Source of the DNA: Candidatus Latescibacterota bacterium
GTDB taxonomy: Bacteria > Latescibacterota > UBA2968
Direction of reading: 5' to 3'
Assembly: GCA_018650745.1 (NCBI GenBank)
Contig: JABIFK010000860.1
Span: 1-15,308, forward strand
DNA length: 15,308 bases
In this document: in pieces, positions 6,173 through 14,600 of the stretch
Numbering within the stretch: the first letter of the stretch is position 1
Layout: each line of letters opens with the position of its first letter
Position numbers and translations under genes: made by a program
Notes under the pieces: model-generated
The model's database searches: none
Told to the model about the DNA's origin: nothing
The model's input: the letters and a program-made list of their open reading frames with translations, nothing else

Positions 6173-9100
6173 TTAGAGGGTGAAACACTTGATTTTGGAA
6201 CCGCTTACCAGATAAACGCCCGCATCATTTGCTGTTGCAAATGAGCATGGTGCAGGTAGGGGTGCTTGTTCTTCTACGTTCCCTTTAAAGTCCACTGTCC
6301 ACAGTTTTCCTGAGTCATCACTCACAAGCAGCCCTTCTTTTAGTGGCTTGAGATGTTGGATGCCGCGATCAAACAGGTGGTGCCATATGGGCTCGCCTGT
6401 CAAATTGTAACAAAGCAAAAACCCTTGGCTGGTTTTGGCCCATATGCGGTCTTCGGTTCCGTGTATGTAGATGCCTGTTACTTGCCCGCCAGGTTGCTTT
6501 TGCCAGCTTTGGTGCCAGCTGTTGTTTTTGTGTTCGAACAGGTGCAGGTTTGTGCCTCGACTTGCGCCGCATCCGATGAAGTGACGTTCTCCACATTGTC
6601 CAAATGCAAGTGCTGTAAGCATGCTGGTCCAGCCTTCTACACGCAGTTCGGCTGTTAGGTCGCCGTTTGGGCTGAGAATGCGACAGGTGGATTGATCGCT
6701 TAGTATGTCTCCGCCGACCACGATTTTGGGGTTTCCTGAGCCTTCTATATCGGCCACCCTCACGCGTCCGGGCACGCCTTCGTTATATCGCCAGCGCCAG
6801 CGTTCGAGTCCTTTTTTGTTGAAGCATCGCATTTGAATATCGCCGCAACCGACTGCAAAGAAAGGTTCTCCTTCACACATGCCACCCGCAACTTGTATGG
6901 CTGCGGGTGTGGACAGTTCCCACCAAGGCCATGGGCATGGCTCTCGCTCAATTGTCGTTGTCCAGAGGTGTTCACCCGTGTGATCAACGCCTGTTAAACT
7001 TGCTGGGCCGTGTCCTGCTGCTAAGAGGGTTGACTCGCCTTGTGCCACGCCGATATCATGTATTGGGCCTTCGAGCTTTTTTGCCCAGACGCTGTTGCCC
7101 TCTGCATTCACGAGGTTTATTGTTCCCGTTTGGGTGCCTACAGCGATTGATCCATCTCTGAGCAGACAGTGTGCGGTAATTTGGTCTTTGGCATCAAAAA
7201 AAGCGTTTGCGCGGGGTGTTTCTTTTGACTGGAGGCGTTTGGCTGTTTTTGGTTTTGGGTGTTTGATTTTAAATGATTTTAAGGGTTCTTGTATTTTGCC
7301 GTTTGATATAAAAATATCGGTTTCTGTTTGGGAAAGGTGGATGGGTGTTTCTTTGGGCGCACATCCTTGGACAAGGTGAATGAGACGCACGGATTCTCCG
7401 GCTTTGAGATGTGTTGCTTCTCGGGCGGTAAAGGCTGTCAGCAACATTTCATCTGTGCAATACCGCTCTTTCCAAAGCGCGTGATCGTCTTCTTTTTTGT
7501 ATCGCAAATGAACGGGTATTTCGGCGAGGCTTAAATGCGATGGTTCGCACAAACTTTCTATTCGAACATCAACGTTATCAACACACGGGCTCATTCGTTT
7601 GCCCTGGGCTTCGCAGTCTTTCAGTGTCAGTTGGGTCGGCGTACGAAAATGCGCTTCTACTGCAAAGTCTCCGGGTTCATTTGCGGTTACTGTGTCGACA
7701 AAGACGGCACATCGATTGGGAAATACATGAACTTCTCGCACCCAGTCTGCGCCCGCATACTCTCTTAATCTAAGCCGAAGGTAGATGGTGCCTGTAGCAT
7801 CGGTTTCTTGTGCTTCTAAGATTGCGAAGCCGGGAATAAGGCCTGTTTCACCATTTTGCACAATGGTCACACTGGAATGATGTTCTGGGGCTGAATGGAC
7901 AAAATTATCTTCCTGCACAATGAGTGATATACCCAGACGCGCATATTCTAAAATGCCGCCGGCATCATCGTAGGAATGGCTGCCGCCGCCGAGCCCGTCG
8001 ATGAGTAAATAGTCGTCTGTGAGCGTCCAGCCTGTTCTTACTGCGAGTTTGTCGAAGCATTGGTCTATGGGTGCCGATGGGGCACGTGTGGCAACAAGGG
8101 GGGCCATTGTGGGGTCACGTGCCCATACGTGATAGACGAGTGGATCGATGGGGATGACTGTTACGCCGATCATATCTTTGGGCACTTGGGGTTTTATGCC
8201 AATGTCGAACGCTCTGGGCGGTGTGGTCAGCGATGCGAAGTGACGGTTTGGCGGTGCGAGATCGTGTACAAACCGGAACCGCCCATCTTGGTAATAGGCT
8301 GCCGCTGCTCGAAGGCTTGGGCCTGGGAACTGTCGTCTGAGATCGCCATCTCCGGCGGTGGGCAACCAGCCGCTGTTGTTGACCACGGCCATGGCGCATT
8401 CTGCTGCTTGGTGGGCGCCGCCTTGCTCAAAATATTGATGTGTCGGATCGTGCAATGCGTGGGCTAACATGACGGGTTGAGACATCCACCACCCGTGGCA
8501 TAAACCGTCGCACAGGGGTTTCCACGAGGAACCGTAAACTTCATGTACGGGGCGTGCAGCTGTTCGCCATCTTTTGGGGCCTGAAAGTTTGGGTAAGTGC
8601 GTTTCGAAATAATCGGCTGCAACGGTGAGTGACAACGCGGGGATCAGTTCATGATTTTGTCTTGGCACGTGGGGGCTTTGGCCGCGTTGGCATTGTGCCA
8701 CATATTGCCAGCCTTCTTCGCTTTCTGCCCATCCGTAGATAAATTGTGTAATGGCCAGTCGTTCTTCTGTGCTGAAGAGATCCATGTCTTCAACAAGCCG
8801 CCAGGGTAGAATGCGTGTCAAACTGTATAGGTGTGTTTGCACAAGTTTATCATTCTTTTCGTAACCGCAGGCGATGAGCGCTTGCCATGATTTTCGATAG
8901 GCCTCGCCCACTTCTGGTTCACCGGTTAGATAGTAGAGATACCCTTTGCTGTCTCCGAGTGTGGTGTTGGCAACTTGCCAGGCGACGTCTGGCAGGGGTT
9001 CTGTTCGGAAGGTTTTTGTTTCGTCATCGGACAGGGGCAGTCGTGTCACTTTCAAGGTTTTTAAATGGGGAATCGAATGGCCAAGTTGTGAGATGAAAAC

Positions 9101-9493
9101 GTCACAGCCTTCTTGTGCACCCTCTGCATCACTGTAGCCTATCAGAATGATATTGTGCCCTGAACCGAGCGGATCGCACAGTGTTCGCAATTCATAACCG
9201 CCGGGCCCGGGGTACCACAAGTCTGTTGCGCAGAGAAAACGATAATAGAGGGTTTGTATACAGTGGCTGTCGGCGAGGTTGCCGACTACGATGGTTGGGC
9301 CGTTGGCCGTTGTTAAAAATTCACCCGCTGGATCCGGGAGAATTTCTGATTGGATACCTTTATTTTGCAATGCAGCCCGAATACGTTTTGCCACCTGTTG
9401 TCCATGTTTTGAACGGGGCGCGGCAATATAGATGGGGGCACTATTGGCAAGTACTGTTTCGGTTTTGAGAATGCGAGGGTGTTCGATGATCAT
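6173..9493 (-). CDS. Heparinase II/III-like lyase fused to a PQQ/WD-type beta-propeller (1106 aa)
   Basis: I place the start at ATG 9493-9491, because GGAGAAG lies just before it; an in-frame TTG at 9526 is less likely. About residues 20-140 form an alpha/beta domain (YYRF near 84, DLWYPGPGGYELR near 91, ILIGYSDAEGAQEG) like those preceding some glycoside hydrolases. About 170-420 is alpha-helical, like the toroid of polysaccharide lyases, with N280-H281. About 430-740 is a beta-sandwich with the heparinase-like series RTGWTLTDDYLLIDG, GGGSHSYDDAGG (H506, D509, D510) and EHHSSV (H538, H539). About 760-1106 is a repeat-built propeller (SIAVGTQTGTINLVNAEGNSVW). The likely role is cleavage of a uronate-rich glycan; the propeller may bind sugar or partner proteins. 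No signal peptide or membrane segment is seen. It lies 25 nt after the sialidase-like gene, so they form one operon. The specific substrate is not predictable. Confidence 0.72.
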   Translation of the reverse strand: MIIEHPRILKTETVLANSAPIYIAAPRSKHGQQVAKRIRAALQNKGIQSEILPDPAGEFLTTANGPTIVVGNLADSHCIQTLYYRFLCATDLWYPGPGGYELRTLCDPLGSGHNIILIGYSDAEGAQEGCDVFISQLGHSIPHLKTLKVTRLPLSDDETKTFRTEPLPDVAWQVANTTLGDSKGYLYYLTGEPEVGEAYRKSWQALIACGYEKNDKLVQTHLYSLTRILPWRLVEDMDLFSTEERLAITQFIYGWAESEEGWQYVAQCQRGQSPHVPRQNHELIPALSLTVAADYFETHLPKLSGPKRWRTAARPVHEVYGSSWKPLCDGLCHGWWMSQPVMLAHALHDPTHQYFEQGGAHQAAECAMAVVNNSGWLPTAGDGDLRRQFPGPSLRAAAAYYQDGRFRFVHDLAPPNRHFASLTTPPRAFDIGIKPQVPKDMIGVTVIPIDPLVYHVWARDPTMAPLVATRAPSAPIDQCFDKLAVRTGWTLTDDYLLIDGLGGGSHSYDDAGGILEYARLGISLIVQEDNFVHSAPEHHSSVTIVQNGETGLIPGFAILEAQETDATGTIYLRLRLREYAGADWVREVHVFPNRCAVFVDTVTANEPGDFAVEAHFRTPTQLTLKDCEAQGKRMSPCVDNVDVRIESLCEPSHLSLAEIPVHLRYKKEDDHALWKERYCTDEMLLTAFTAREATHLKAGESVRLIHLVQGCAPKETPIHLSQTETDIFISNGKIQEPLKSFKIKHPKPKTAKRLQSKETPRANAFFDAKDQITAHCLLRDGSIAVGTQTGTINLVNAEGNSVWAKKLEGPIHDIGVAQGESTLLAAGHGPASLTGVDHTGEHLWTTTIEREPCPWPWWELSTPAAIQVAGGMCEGEPFFAVGCGDIQMRCFNKKGLERWRWRYNEGVPGRVRVADIEGSGNPKIVVGGDILSDQSTCRILSPNGDLTAELRVEGWTSMLTALAFGQCGERHFIGCGASRGTNLHLFEHKNNSWHQSWQKQPGGQVTGIYIHGTEDRIWAKTSQGFLLCYNLTGEPIWHHLFDRGIQHLKPLKEGLLVSDDSGKLWTVDFKGNVEEQAPLPAPCSFATANDAGVYLVSGSKIKCFTL

Positions 9494-9518
9494 GTCTTCT
9501 CCAGATGTACAGATATGT

Positions 9519-10682
9519 TCATTCAACGGTAATTTTTCTTACCAGAATGGTTTTGCATGGGTCGCCGTTTGTGTTGGGACAATTGAAATTGGAATAGGTG
9601 AGCAAGGCTTCGTGATCGGAAATGGCGAGCAGGTCTGAATAGGAGCAGGTGTCTGTTTGATAGGATAGGGGTTCGACCACGTCGATGCGATCTTCCCAAT
9701 TTTTACCAGAGGGGTCGTTTGTTGCACGCAGATAAAGTCCGGGGCGTCCGTAGGTGGATAGGGTGACGCCGTTTTTGAGCGTGAGGAGGGCGGGCCATAC
9801 GCCGCAATCGTCGAATGGCGTGGGTGTGGACCACGTAAGGCCATCGTCGGTAGAGTGGGCGATGTAGAGGGGGCCAATGCCGTTGGCGTCGGTGGTGCGC
9901 AAGAGGCAAAGTAGGGTGCCGCCGGGTAGGAACGCGAGATTGGGCTCGGTGAAGCCATCGCGGTCTTGTGCGTGTGGGTCTGCTGATGGGGTGGGTTGAT
10001 AGGGTATCGTGCTTCGGCAGTTCCAGGTGTGGCCGTTGTCTGTTGAATGTAGGAAAACGGCTTCGTAGTATTGTGAGATTTTGTTGTTGAGATAGCGTTT
10101 GATATAGATGACGCCCCAAAGGCTGCCATTGGGTGCTTGGGTTATGCGGTGCATCCACGGGAATGTTAAAACGCCCATATAAATGCCGCGGATAGCGCCT
10201 GGGATATTGACCGTGGCGTATTCTTCTTGCCAGGTATCGCTTCCTGCTGGTAGGCGAGCAAAACGATATCCCGCAAGATCGGAGGGCATTTGGGTTGCAT
10301 CGAAGGCGATGATTTCGTTGCGATATCCGCCGAATGTTTTGCCAATGGAGGGCGGGAGTTTGTCTTGCACGGTTTCTGGGGCGACGGAGCGTAAGGGAAC
10401 TTGACGGAGGAGGTCGCCGTTGGGGCGTGTGAAAATGATGGCATTGGCTGAGACAGGAATGTCATCAGGTGATGCGGGGTGCCAAGTCTGTCCTTCGTCG
10501 GAGGAGACAGACATGCCAGCCGGTTTGCCGTAGGCAGTGGCGGAGTCGGCTTCGACGTGATAACCAACGGCGAGTCTGTTGTCGGGTAGTCTTTGAATGG
10601 CCGGGAATTGCCACGGCCCCCAGTTGCGCAGGTCTGCAGGTGCTTGAGAGATGATGACCGGATCGTGTAACTTGATTTTCAT
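9519..10682 (-). CDS. Sialidase-like BNR/Asp-box glycosidase family protein
   Basis: A 387-aa six-bladed propeller protein with three Asp boxes: SSDEGQTW (60-67), STDNGHTW (213-220) and STDDGLTW (277-284). FTEPNLAF near 244 and LLRT near 260 are where sialidase-like families place the nucleophile-assisting Glu and an Arg of the triad; GRPG near 312 and SYSDLLAI near 347 match later blades. I choose ATG 10682-10680 (MKIKLHDP) although its RBS is weak, because the upstream in-frame TTG at 10754 coincides with a promoter -35. No secretion signal is visible. True sialidase activity is not proven: many members act on other sugars or are glycan-binding. It is followed after 25 nt by the 1106-aa lyase-like gene, implying joint work on one glycan. 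Confidence 0.8.
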   Translation of the reverse strand: MKIKLHDPVIISQAPADLRNWGPWQFPAIQRLPDNRLAVGYHVEADSATAYGKPAGMSVSSDEGQTWHPASPDDIPVSANAIIFTRPNGDLLRQVPLRSVAPETVQDKLPPSIGKTFGGYRNEIIAFDATQMPSDLAGYRFARLPAGSDTWQEEYATVNIPGAIRGIYMGVLTFPWMHRITQAPNGSLWGVIYIKRYLNNKISQYYEAVFLHSTDNGHTWNCRSTIPYQPTPSADPHAQDRDGFTEPNLAFLPGGTLLCLLRTTDANGIGPLYIAHSTDDGLTWSTPTPFDDCGVWPALLTLKNGVTLSTYGRPGLYLRATNDPSGKNWEDRIDVVEPLSYQTDTCSYSDLLAISDHEALLTYSNFNCPNTNGDPCKTILVRKITVE

Positions 10683-10725
10683 GAGGGGTACTTTCTGTTT
10701 TTTTGTTGGGTAAATTGGCGTGTGA

Positions 10726-10754
10726 AAGATAGCGCGTCTTGGTTTTGTATCCAA
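10726..10754 (-). promoter_or_regulatory. Candidate promoter of the sialidase-like/1106-aa operon
   Basis: On the minus strand: TTGGAT (plus 10749-10754), 17 nt, TATCTT (plus 10726-10731). Transcription would start near 10718 with a leader of about 36 nt before the ATG at 10682. Matches to consensus are moderate. Its place after a terminator-like hairpin supports a separate transcription unit. Confidence 0.35.
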
Positions 10755-10788
10755 TGGTATTTTTAAGTTTGCACATACATAGACGAAG

Positions 10789-10819
10789 AACCGCCGGGTT
10801 CACAAAGAGCCGGGCGGTT
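10789..10819 (-). terminator. Terminator-like GC-rich hairpin
   Basis: Arms AACCGCCGGG (10789-10798) and CCGGGCGGTT (10810-10819) pair over 7 bp, one mismatch and 2 bp, around an 11-nt loop. The minus-strand continuation TTCTTCGTCT is only moderately T-rich; on the plus strand ATTTTTA follows after four bases. It probably ends transcription coming from the 1153-aa gene and PIN remnant. Confidence 0.45.
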
Positions 10820-10890
10820 GTGCATTTTTAAATCAGCAATGTTGTATCAGGGAAAATTAGACGACCAACGCCGGGTTGTGCTCATGTTGG

Positions 10891-11091
10891 TTATTTGAGC
10901 TTTTCAAAAAGCTCAGAATTGGATGCTCGCCTATCAAAGGTGAGCACATATTCGCATCCTGAAGCACGCGCAGAATGAGCAATGAGCAAGTCTGAAAGAT
11001 CCATTTTGGTTTTTCGTGCTTGAGAGAGTGCATCTAAAATAGCAGGCAGGGCCTCCATTTCCGCAGCAGTGAGAACCGGGCGGTTTTGCAA
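10891..11091 (-). pseudogene. Remnant of a PIN-domain (VapC-like) toxin gene
   Basis: A 66-aa frame opening at a TTG, in a register that can be read from about 11115. It matches only the C-terminal half of a PIN ribonuclease: KTKMDLSDLLIAHSARASGC followed by YVLTFDRRA, with the DLSD and TFD aspartates that help bind metal. The N-terminal half of a normal protein of about 130 aa (the LDTNVLL strand and central Glu) is absent, since an in-frame TGA and then the 1153-aa gene's stop lie immediately upstream. No antitoxin is next to it. A GGAGGTGA ribosome-binding-like sequence stands at about 11118-11125 but no proper ATG follows. I read it as a decayed toxin gene; expression as a shortened protein is unlikely but not excluded. 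Confidence 0.6.
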
Positions 11092-11138
11092 GATGTGGAT
11101 AGGATGAAATAGGTCTCACCTCCAGAATTCAGGTAGAA

Positions 11139-14100
11139 TCAGACCCTCCGCACTTTTGTCATCAGCAACTGCTCCTGATTGATGCACAGTAATCCGGCAT
11201 TTTGCGCGTGTGCAAACCATCCCAACGGATATCCGTTTAGGCGATATTGGTTCATGATCTGATCATCTTGAACAATGAACATTTCCTTTAGGTTCCAGAG
11301 CGCTGTGCAGCCATTTGAACTGGCGTACATTCCCCGCAAAGATTGCGCAATATGCATGGACATCACCTGTTTTCCTGTACCATCAAAACAAACCAACCCC
11401 CCAAACTGTTCTGCCACATAACAGCGTGCTGCCGCTGCCGAATCGTTCGGTACCACCGATAGTGCAACGGGTGACCCACCCAATCCCACATCCCAAAGGG
11501 GATCGCCAGTGGTCTTGTTGTAGGCGGTGAGCTGGTTGACGGCTCCGTGGCGTAATACGATCACTTGGTCTGGTGCTTCGTTGATTAATGGACCGACCCA
11601 AAAATCACGCACGCCGCACGAGTCCCATCCGCCCATTGATCGGCCCATGGCGTTTATGCTGCGGTCAAAGTTGATGCCTTCCTCTGCTTGGGGGGAGAGT
11701 GACCAAGCCCGAACGGTTGAGCCGCAGGTGAGATAGCTGTGCCCTACGAGAAATTGTAGTTGGTTCGTGTGTGCGGAAGTGTGTGCTTGAATTTGGTCTG
11801 GCCATCCGTAGGGGCTTACCACATCGTCTATTAGGATGCCGGTTTTTGCGTTGAGAAAGTTGAGGCTGGTGCCGCCTGTGCCAATGGCGACGATGTCTTG
11901 ATCACTTGCTGGATCGTGTGCGACGGAGAGTGCGCCTATGATGGGTGTATTTAGGAACCACCATGGCCAGAAAGCACGCTCTTCGCGGAACTGACAGGCG
12001 TAGTGCCATTGTTTGCTACCTTCGTTATTGAAGCGGATGACTTGCCCGGAATGTGTACCAACGAAGAGGTCATTATTAAAGAAGGTGAGTGCGGTGATAG
12101 AGGTGTCGCACTGGGTTGTCCAAGTTGTATTCCCTTCTGCATCGAGAAGTATCACATGGCCTTGTTTTGTGCCCAATGCAATGGCGTTTGTGGTTTGTGT
12201 CCATGTGGATACTTGATCGGGTAGATCGAGCGTCCAGCGTGTTGGCAATGTGGGGTGTGCTTTGTGTGGTTGATGAGTGGGTTTGGTTTGGTGGACTTCT
12301 TTTTGTTTTGTTTGTGGACCGATGCTGATTGCCATTTCTCCGTTTGTTATTTCTTTGGCGAATTGGTGTGTTTCGTTTGGGCCTTGGACGGTCCACTGTG
12401 TGTCGTGGGTATTTAAGTGATAGATCGGATGGGTTGTTTCGACAGCGGCATGTAATAATGTGGCGACGGATATTTCCCCATCTTGAGCATGATGGTTTGT
12501 TGTGGCGTGCAACATGGTTTCCGAAATGGGTGGGGTTTCTAAGGGGGCGCCGAGTGCGGGGTAGGTGTTGGTTTCGGATGTGAGATGGAGACCTTTGGAG
12601 ACTTGTACATAGAACTGTCCGTTTAGATCAGAATTAAAATTGAGTGTTGCCAACTCGTTATCAATGTTCAAGGTTTGTCCGGCACATCGCCAGTTTACAC
12701 CGAGTGTGAATGGATCGTTGGGTTCTATGAATACGCGGTCGACAATGAGGACGTAGGCGGTGGGTTTCCAAAAGATCTGGCGAATCCACCGGCACAGGCC
12801 GGGTGTGTCGATTTGATATGAGAGCAGGTGCCCGTTAGCGACTTCGTTTTGTGTGAGCAGCTTTGCGCCTTCGGCCATGCCGGTACCCAAACCCCCTATA
12901 TTGGCTGTGACGGTTGAATGTCGCCACGGGCTGGCGCAGTGAGGAAAGAGGGGCATTGCATCGGAGGTGATGAGGCGTTGGCCAAAACGTTCATAGGCGG
13001 CGAGTGCGCCCACATTGGGCAGGCTTTTGCCACCGCTGCGCATGCCAATGACCATGAGATAATCGTCTTCTACTGACCAGCCACTGCGTGCTGTGGCCCG
13101 GTCGAATCCTTGGTTTGGTTTTATGGAGGGTGCTTGCCATTGCCGCAGGCGTTCGTTTGTGGGGGTGATTCTAAGGCCGATTTCGTTTTTGGGTTCGCGT
13201 GCTTCGATGTCTCCTCTGTAGGCTTGACCTGCTGAGAATTGTAGGACGCGATCCATACCTTGTTTTACTTGGTGCTCTCGCAAATTGGCGACAAAGAGAT
13301 AACGTCCGTCGTTGAGTAAGTGCGCCAATTTGCGCATGAGGTTGTAGGGATAACGACTCGCATCTGTTTGGGGGCCGGTTACGAGTTGACCGGTATTTGT
13401 ACACAAACCCATGACGCGTTGTGCCCAGAGATTGATGTGGGGATCGTTGGCGATTTTGTTTGGGCAACTGAGCAGCATCCATTCGAGGTAGACTTCGAGG
13501 TAACTTGCATATCCTTCGGTGAGGCCGGTGAGAGGAACGTCGGTGCCTGACTGGGCTTGGAAATAGGTATCGGCGATGGTTCGATCCGTGAGCCATTTGG
13601 CTTCACCGGTTAGGCGATAGAGCCAGTCTGCGCCGACCCATAGGTTGAGTGCATCACAGGCATGATGGCGGCTGAAGATTTCGGTTTCTTTGGAGGTTTC
13701 TTGGATCAAATTTATAGTGGCAATGCCGCTTTCTTCTATGAGATAGGTGCGGATTGCTTGGGTGATTTCATCTCGGTCGGTGTCGGTGAAAACGGGACAC
13801 GGATTTAACAAAGACCAGAGCTGAAACATGCGTATAGATTTGTAGTGGTAGAGTGTTTGAAGGGCACCGGAACGCATTTCTTCGAGTAGTGTTTGGTGGT
13901 AGGCTTTGGCGTCTTCGAGGTCGCCCGTGTAGAGGTATCGCAGGCCGAGTTGGGAAGATCGGGAAAAATGGTAATTGTCGGCGTGGGGGCCGTACATGCC
14001 GAGGCGTAGGAGGTGATTGCTTATAGAGTCTCCTGTAAAGCCAGATTCATAAGGTTTTTCAGGAAGGGCACTTTCGGGTGTGAGGATTGGGCTTGCGGCT

Positions 14101-14600
14101 GTGCCGAGGCAATCCATTCGGTCTTGAGGTAATGGCAGGTGACCTTGGCCTAATTGCACTTGGAGTTGCCAAGGGATTTGCCCATTGGGGTTTGTCTGGA
14201 GTTGTTCGATGAATTGGTGGGTGGCTTCTCGCACGCCTTGGGGATCGCTGCCACCCAGGATCAGGACGTGATCGCCCTGTTTGTTGGGTGATGGAATGAA
14301 TTGTATGAGCCAACCGTTGGTGCCGGGATACCAGCGGTCAGCGAGAGTGTTCCAACGATAATAGAGAGATGCTATGAACGGGTTGTCGGCCAGGCACCCA
14401 AGAGCGATGGCGTGTTGGGTGGGTAATGCTTGGACTGCTTGATCACCAGAAAGAATATCCAATTGGACATTGTAATGCGCACGAACAGAGTGTACGAGTT
14501 GCTCGGCTTCGTTGTTGAGGGAGCCGTCTGGTGGTGTGACAATGACGGCATTTTTTTGGCCTGCTTGAGCGAGATTGAGTGTGTTCACGGTTTGAGCCAT
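11139..14600 (-). CDS. Paralogous lyase-like protein with C-terminal beta-propeller (1153 aa)
   Basis: Same layout as the 1106-aa protein: alpha/beta N-domain about 15-135 (YYRW, DRWYPGTNGW, ILGGSDPQGVREA), helical toroid about 190-440 (R311-H312-H313 where the paralogue has N-H), heparinase-like beta-sandwich about 480-740 (TARSGWSVEDDYLMVIGM, then RHSTVT with H561), and propeller about 790-1150 (NAIALGTKQGHVILLDAEGNTTW); both share a WPWW motif in the propeller. The usual histidine is replaced by lysine in GGKSLPNVG (K525, N529 at the H506/D510 positions), so chemistry may differ or be lost. No signal peptide. The ATG overlaps the upstream hydrolase stop by 16 nt (translational coupling); a GTG at 14588 would give a 4-nt overlap but is less favoured. 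Function: glycan lyase or binding partner; substrate unknown. Confidence 0.7.
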   Translation of the reverse strand: MAQTVNTLNLAQAGQKNAVIVTPPDGSLNNEAEQLVHSVRAHYNVQLDILSGDQAVQALPTQHAIALGCLADNPFIASLYYRWNTLADRWYPGTNGWLIQFIPSPNKQGDHVLILGGSDPQGVREATHQFIEQLQTNPNGQIPWQLQVQLGQGHLPLPQDRMDCLGTAASPILTPESALPEKPYESGFTGDSISNHLLRLGMYGPHADNYHFSRSSQLGLRYLYTGDLEDAKAYHQTLLEEMRSGALQTLYHYKSIRMFQLWSLLNPCPVFTDTDRDEITQAIRTYLIEESGIATINLIQETSKETEIFSRHHACDALNLWVGADWLYRLTGEAKWLTDRTIADTYFQAQSGTDVPLTGLTEGYASYLEVYLEWMLLSCPNKIANDPHINLWAQRVMGLCTNTGQLVTGPQTDASRYPYNLMRKLAHLLNDGRYLFVANLREHQVKQGMDRVLQFSAGQAYRGDIEAREPKNEIGLRITPTNERLRQWQAPSIKPNQGFDRATARSGWSVEDDYLMVIGMRSGGKSLPNVGALAAYERFGQRLITSDAMPLFPHCASPWRHSTVTANIGGLGTGMAEGAKLLTQNEVANGHLLSYQIDTPGLCRWIRQIFWKPTAYVLIVDRVFIEPNDPFTLGVNWRCAGQTLNIDNELATLNFNSDLNGQFYVQVSKGLHLTSETNTYPALGAPLETPPISETMLHATTNHHAQDGEISVATLLHAAVETTHPIYHLNTHDTQWTVQGPNETHQFAKEITNGEMAISIGPQTKQKEVHQTKPTHQPHKAHPTLPTRWTLDLPDQVSTWTQTTNAIALGTKQGHVILLDAEGNTTWTTQCDTSITALTFFNNDLFVGTHSGQVIRFNNEGSKQWHYACQFREERAFWPWWFLNTPIIGALSVAHDPASDQDIVAIGTGGTSLNFLNAKTGILIDDVVSPYGWPDQIQAHTSAHTNQLQFLVGHSYLTCGSTVRAWSLSPQAEEGINFDRSINAMGRSMGGWDSCGVRDFWVGPLINEAPDQVIVLRHGAVNQLTAYNKTTGDPLWDVGLGGSPVALSVVPNDSAAAARCYVAEQFGGLVCFDGTGKQVMSMHIAQSLRGMYASSNGCTALWNLKEMFIVQDDQIMNQYRLNGYPLGWFAHAQNAGLLCINQEQLLMTKVRRV

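Noticed and set aside
5991..6183. Two overlapping 61-62-aa plus-strand frames
   Set aside because: They run through a strong terminator hairpin and T-run and into the 3' end of the opposite gene, and resemble nothing known.
9494..9526. TTG start 11 codons upstream of the 1106-aa gene ATG
   Set aside because: The ATG at 9493 has a GGAGAAG ribosome-binding site; the TTG has none and would overlap the previous stop codon.
10683..10754. Upstream extension of the sialidase-like gene from a TTG at 10754
   Set aside because: The extra 24 residues have no family resemblance, the TTG overlaps a -35-like hexamer, and the ATG at 10682 begins the conserved sequence.
10897..10914. Palindrome GAGCTTTTCAAAAAGCTC
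   Set aside because: It lies within the last codons of the PIN remnant and is explained by lysine/glutamate/leucine/phenylalanine codons; no T-run follows on the minus strand.
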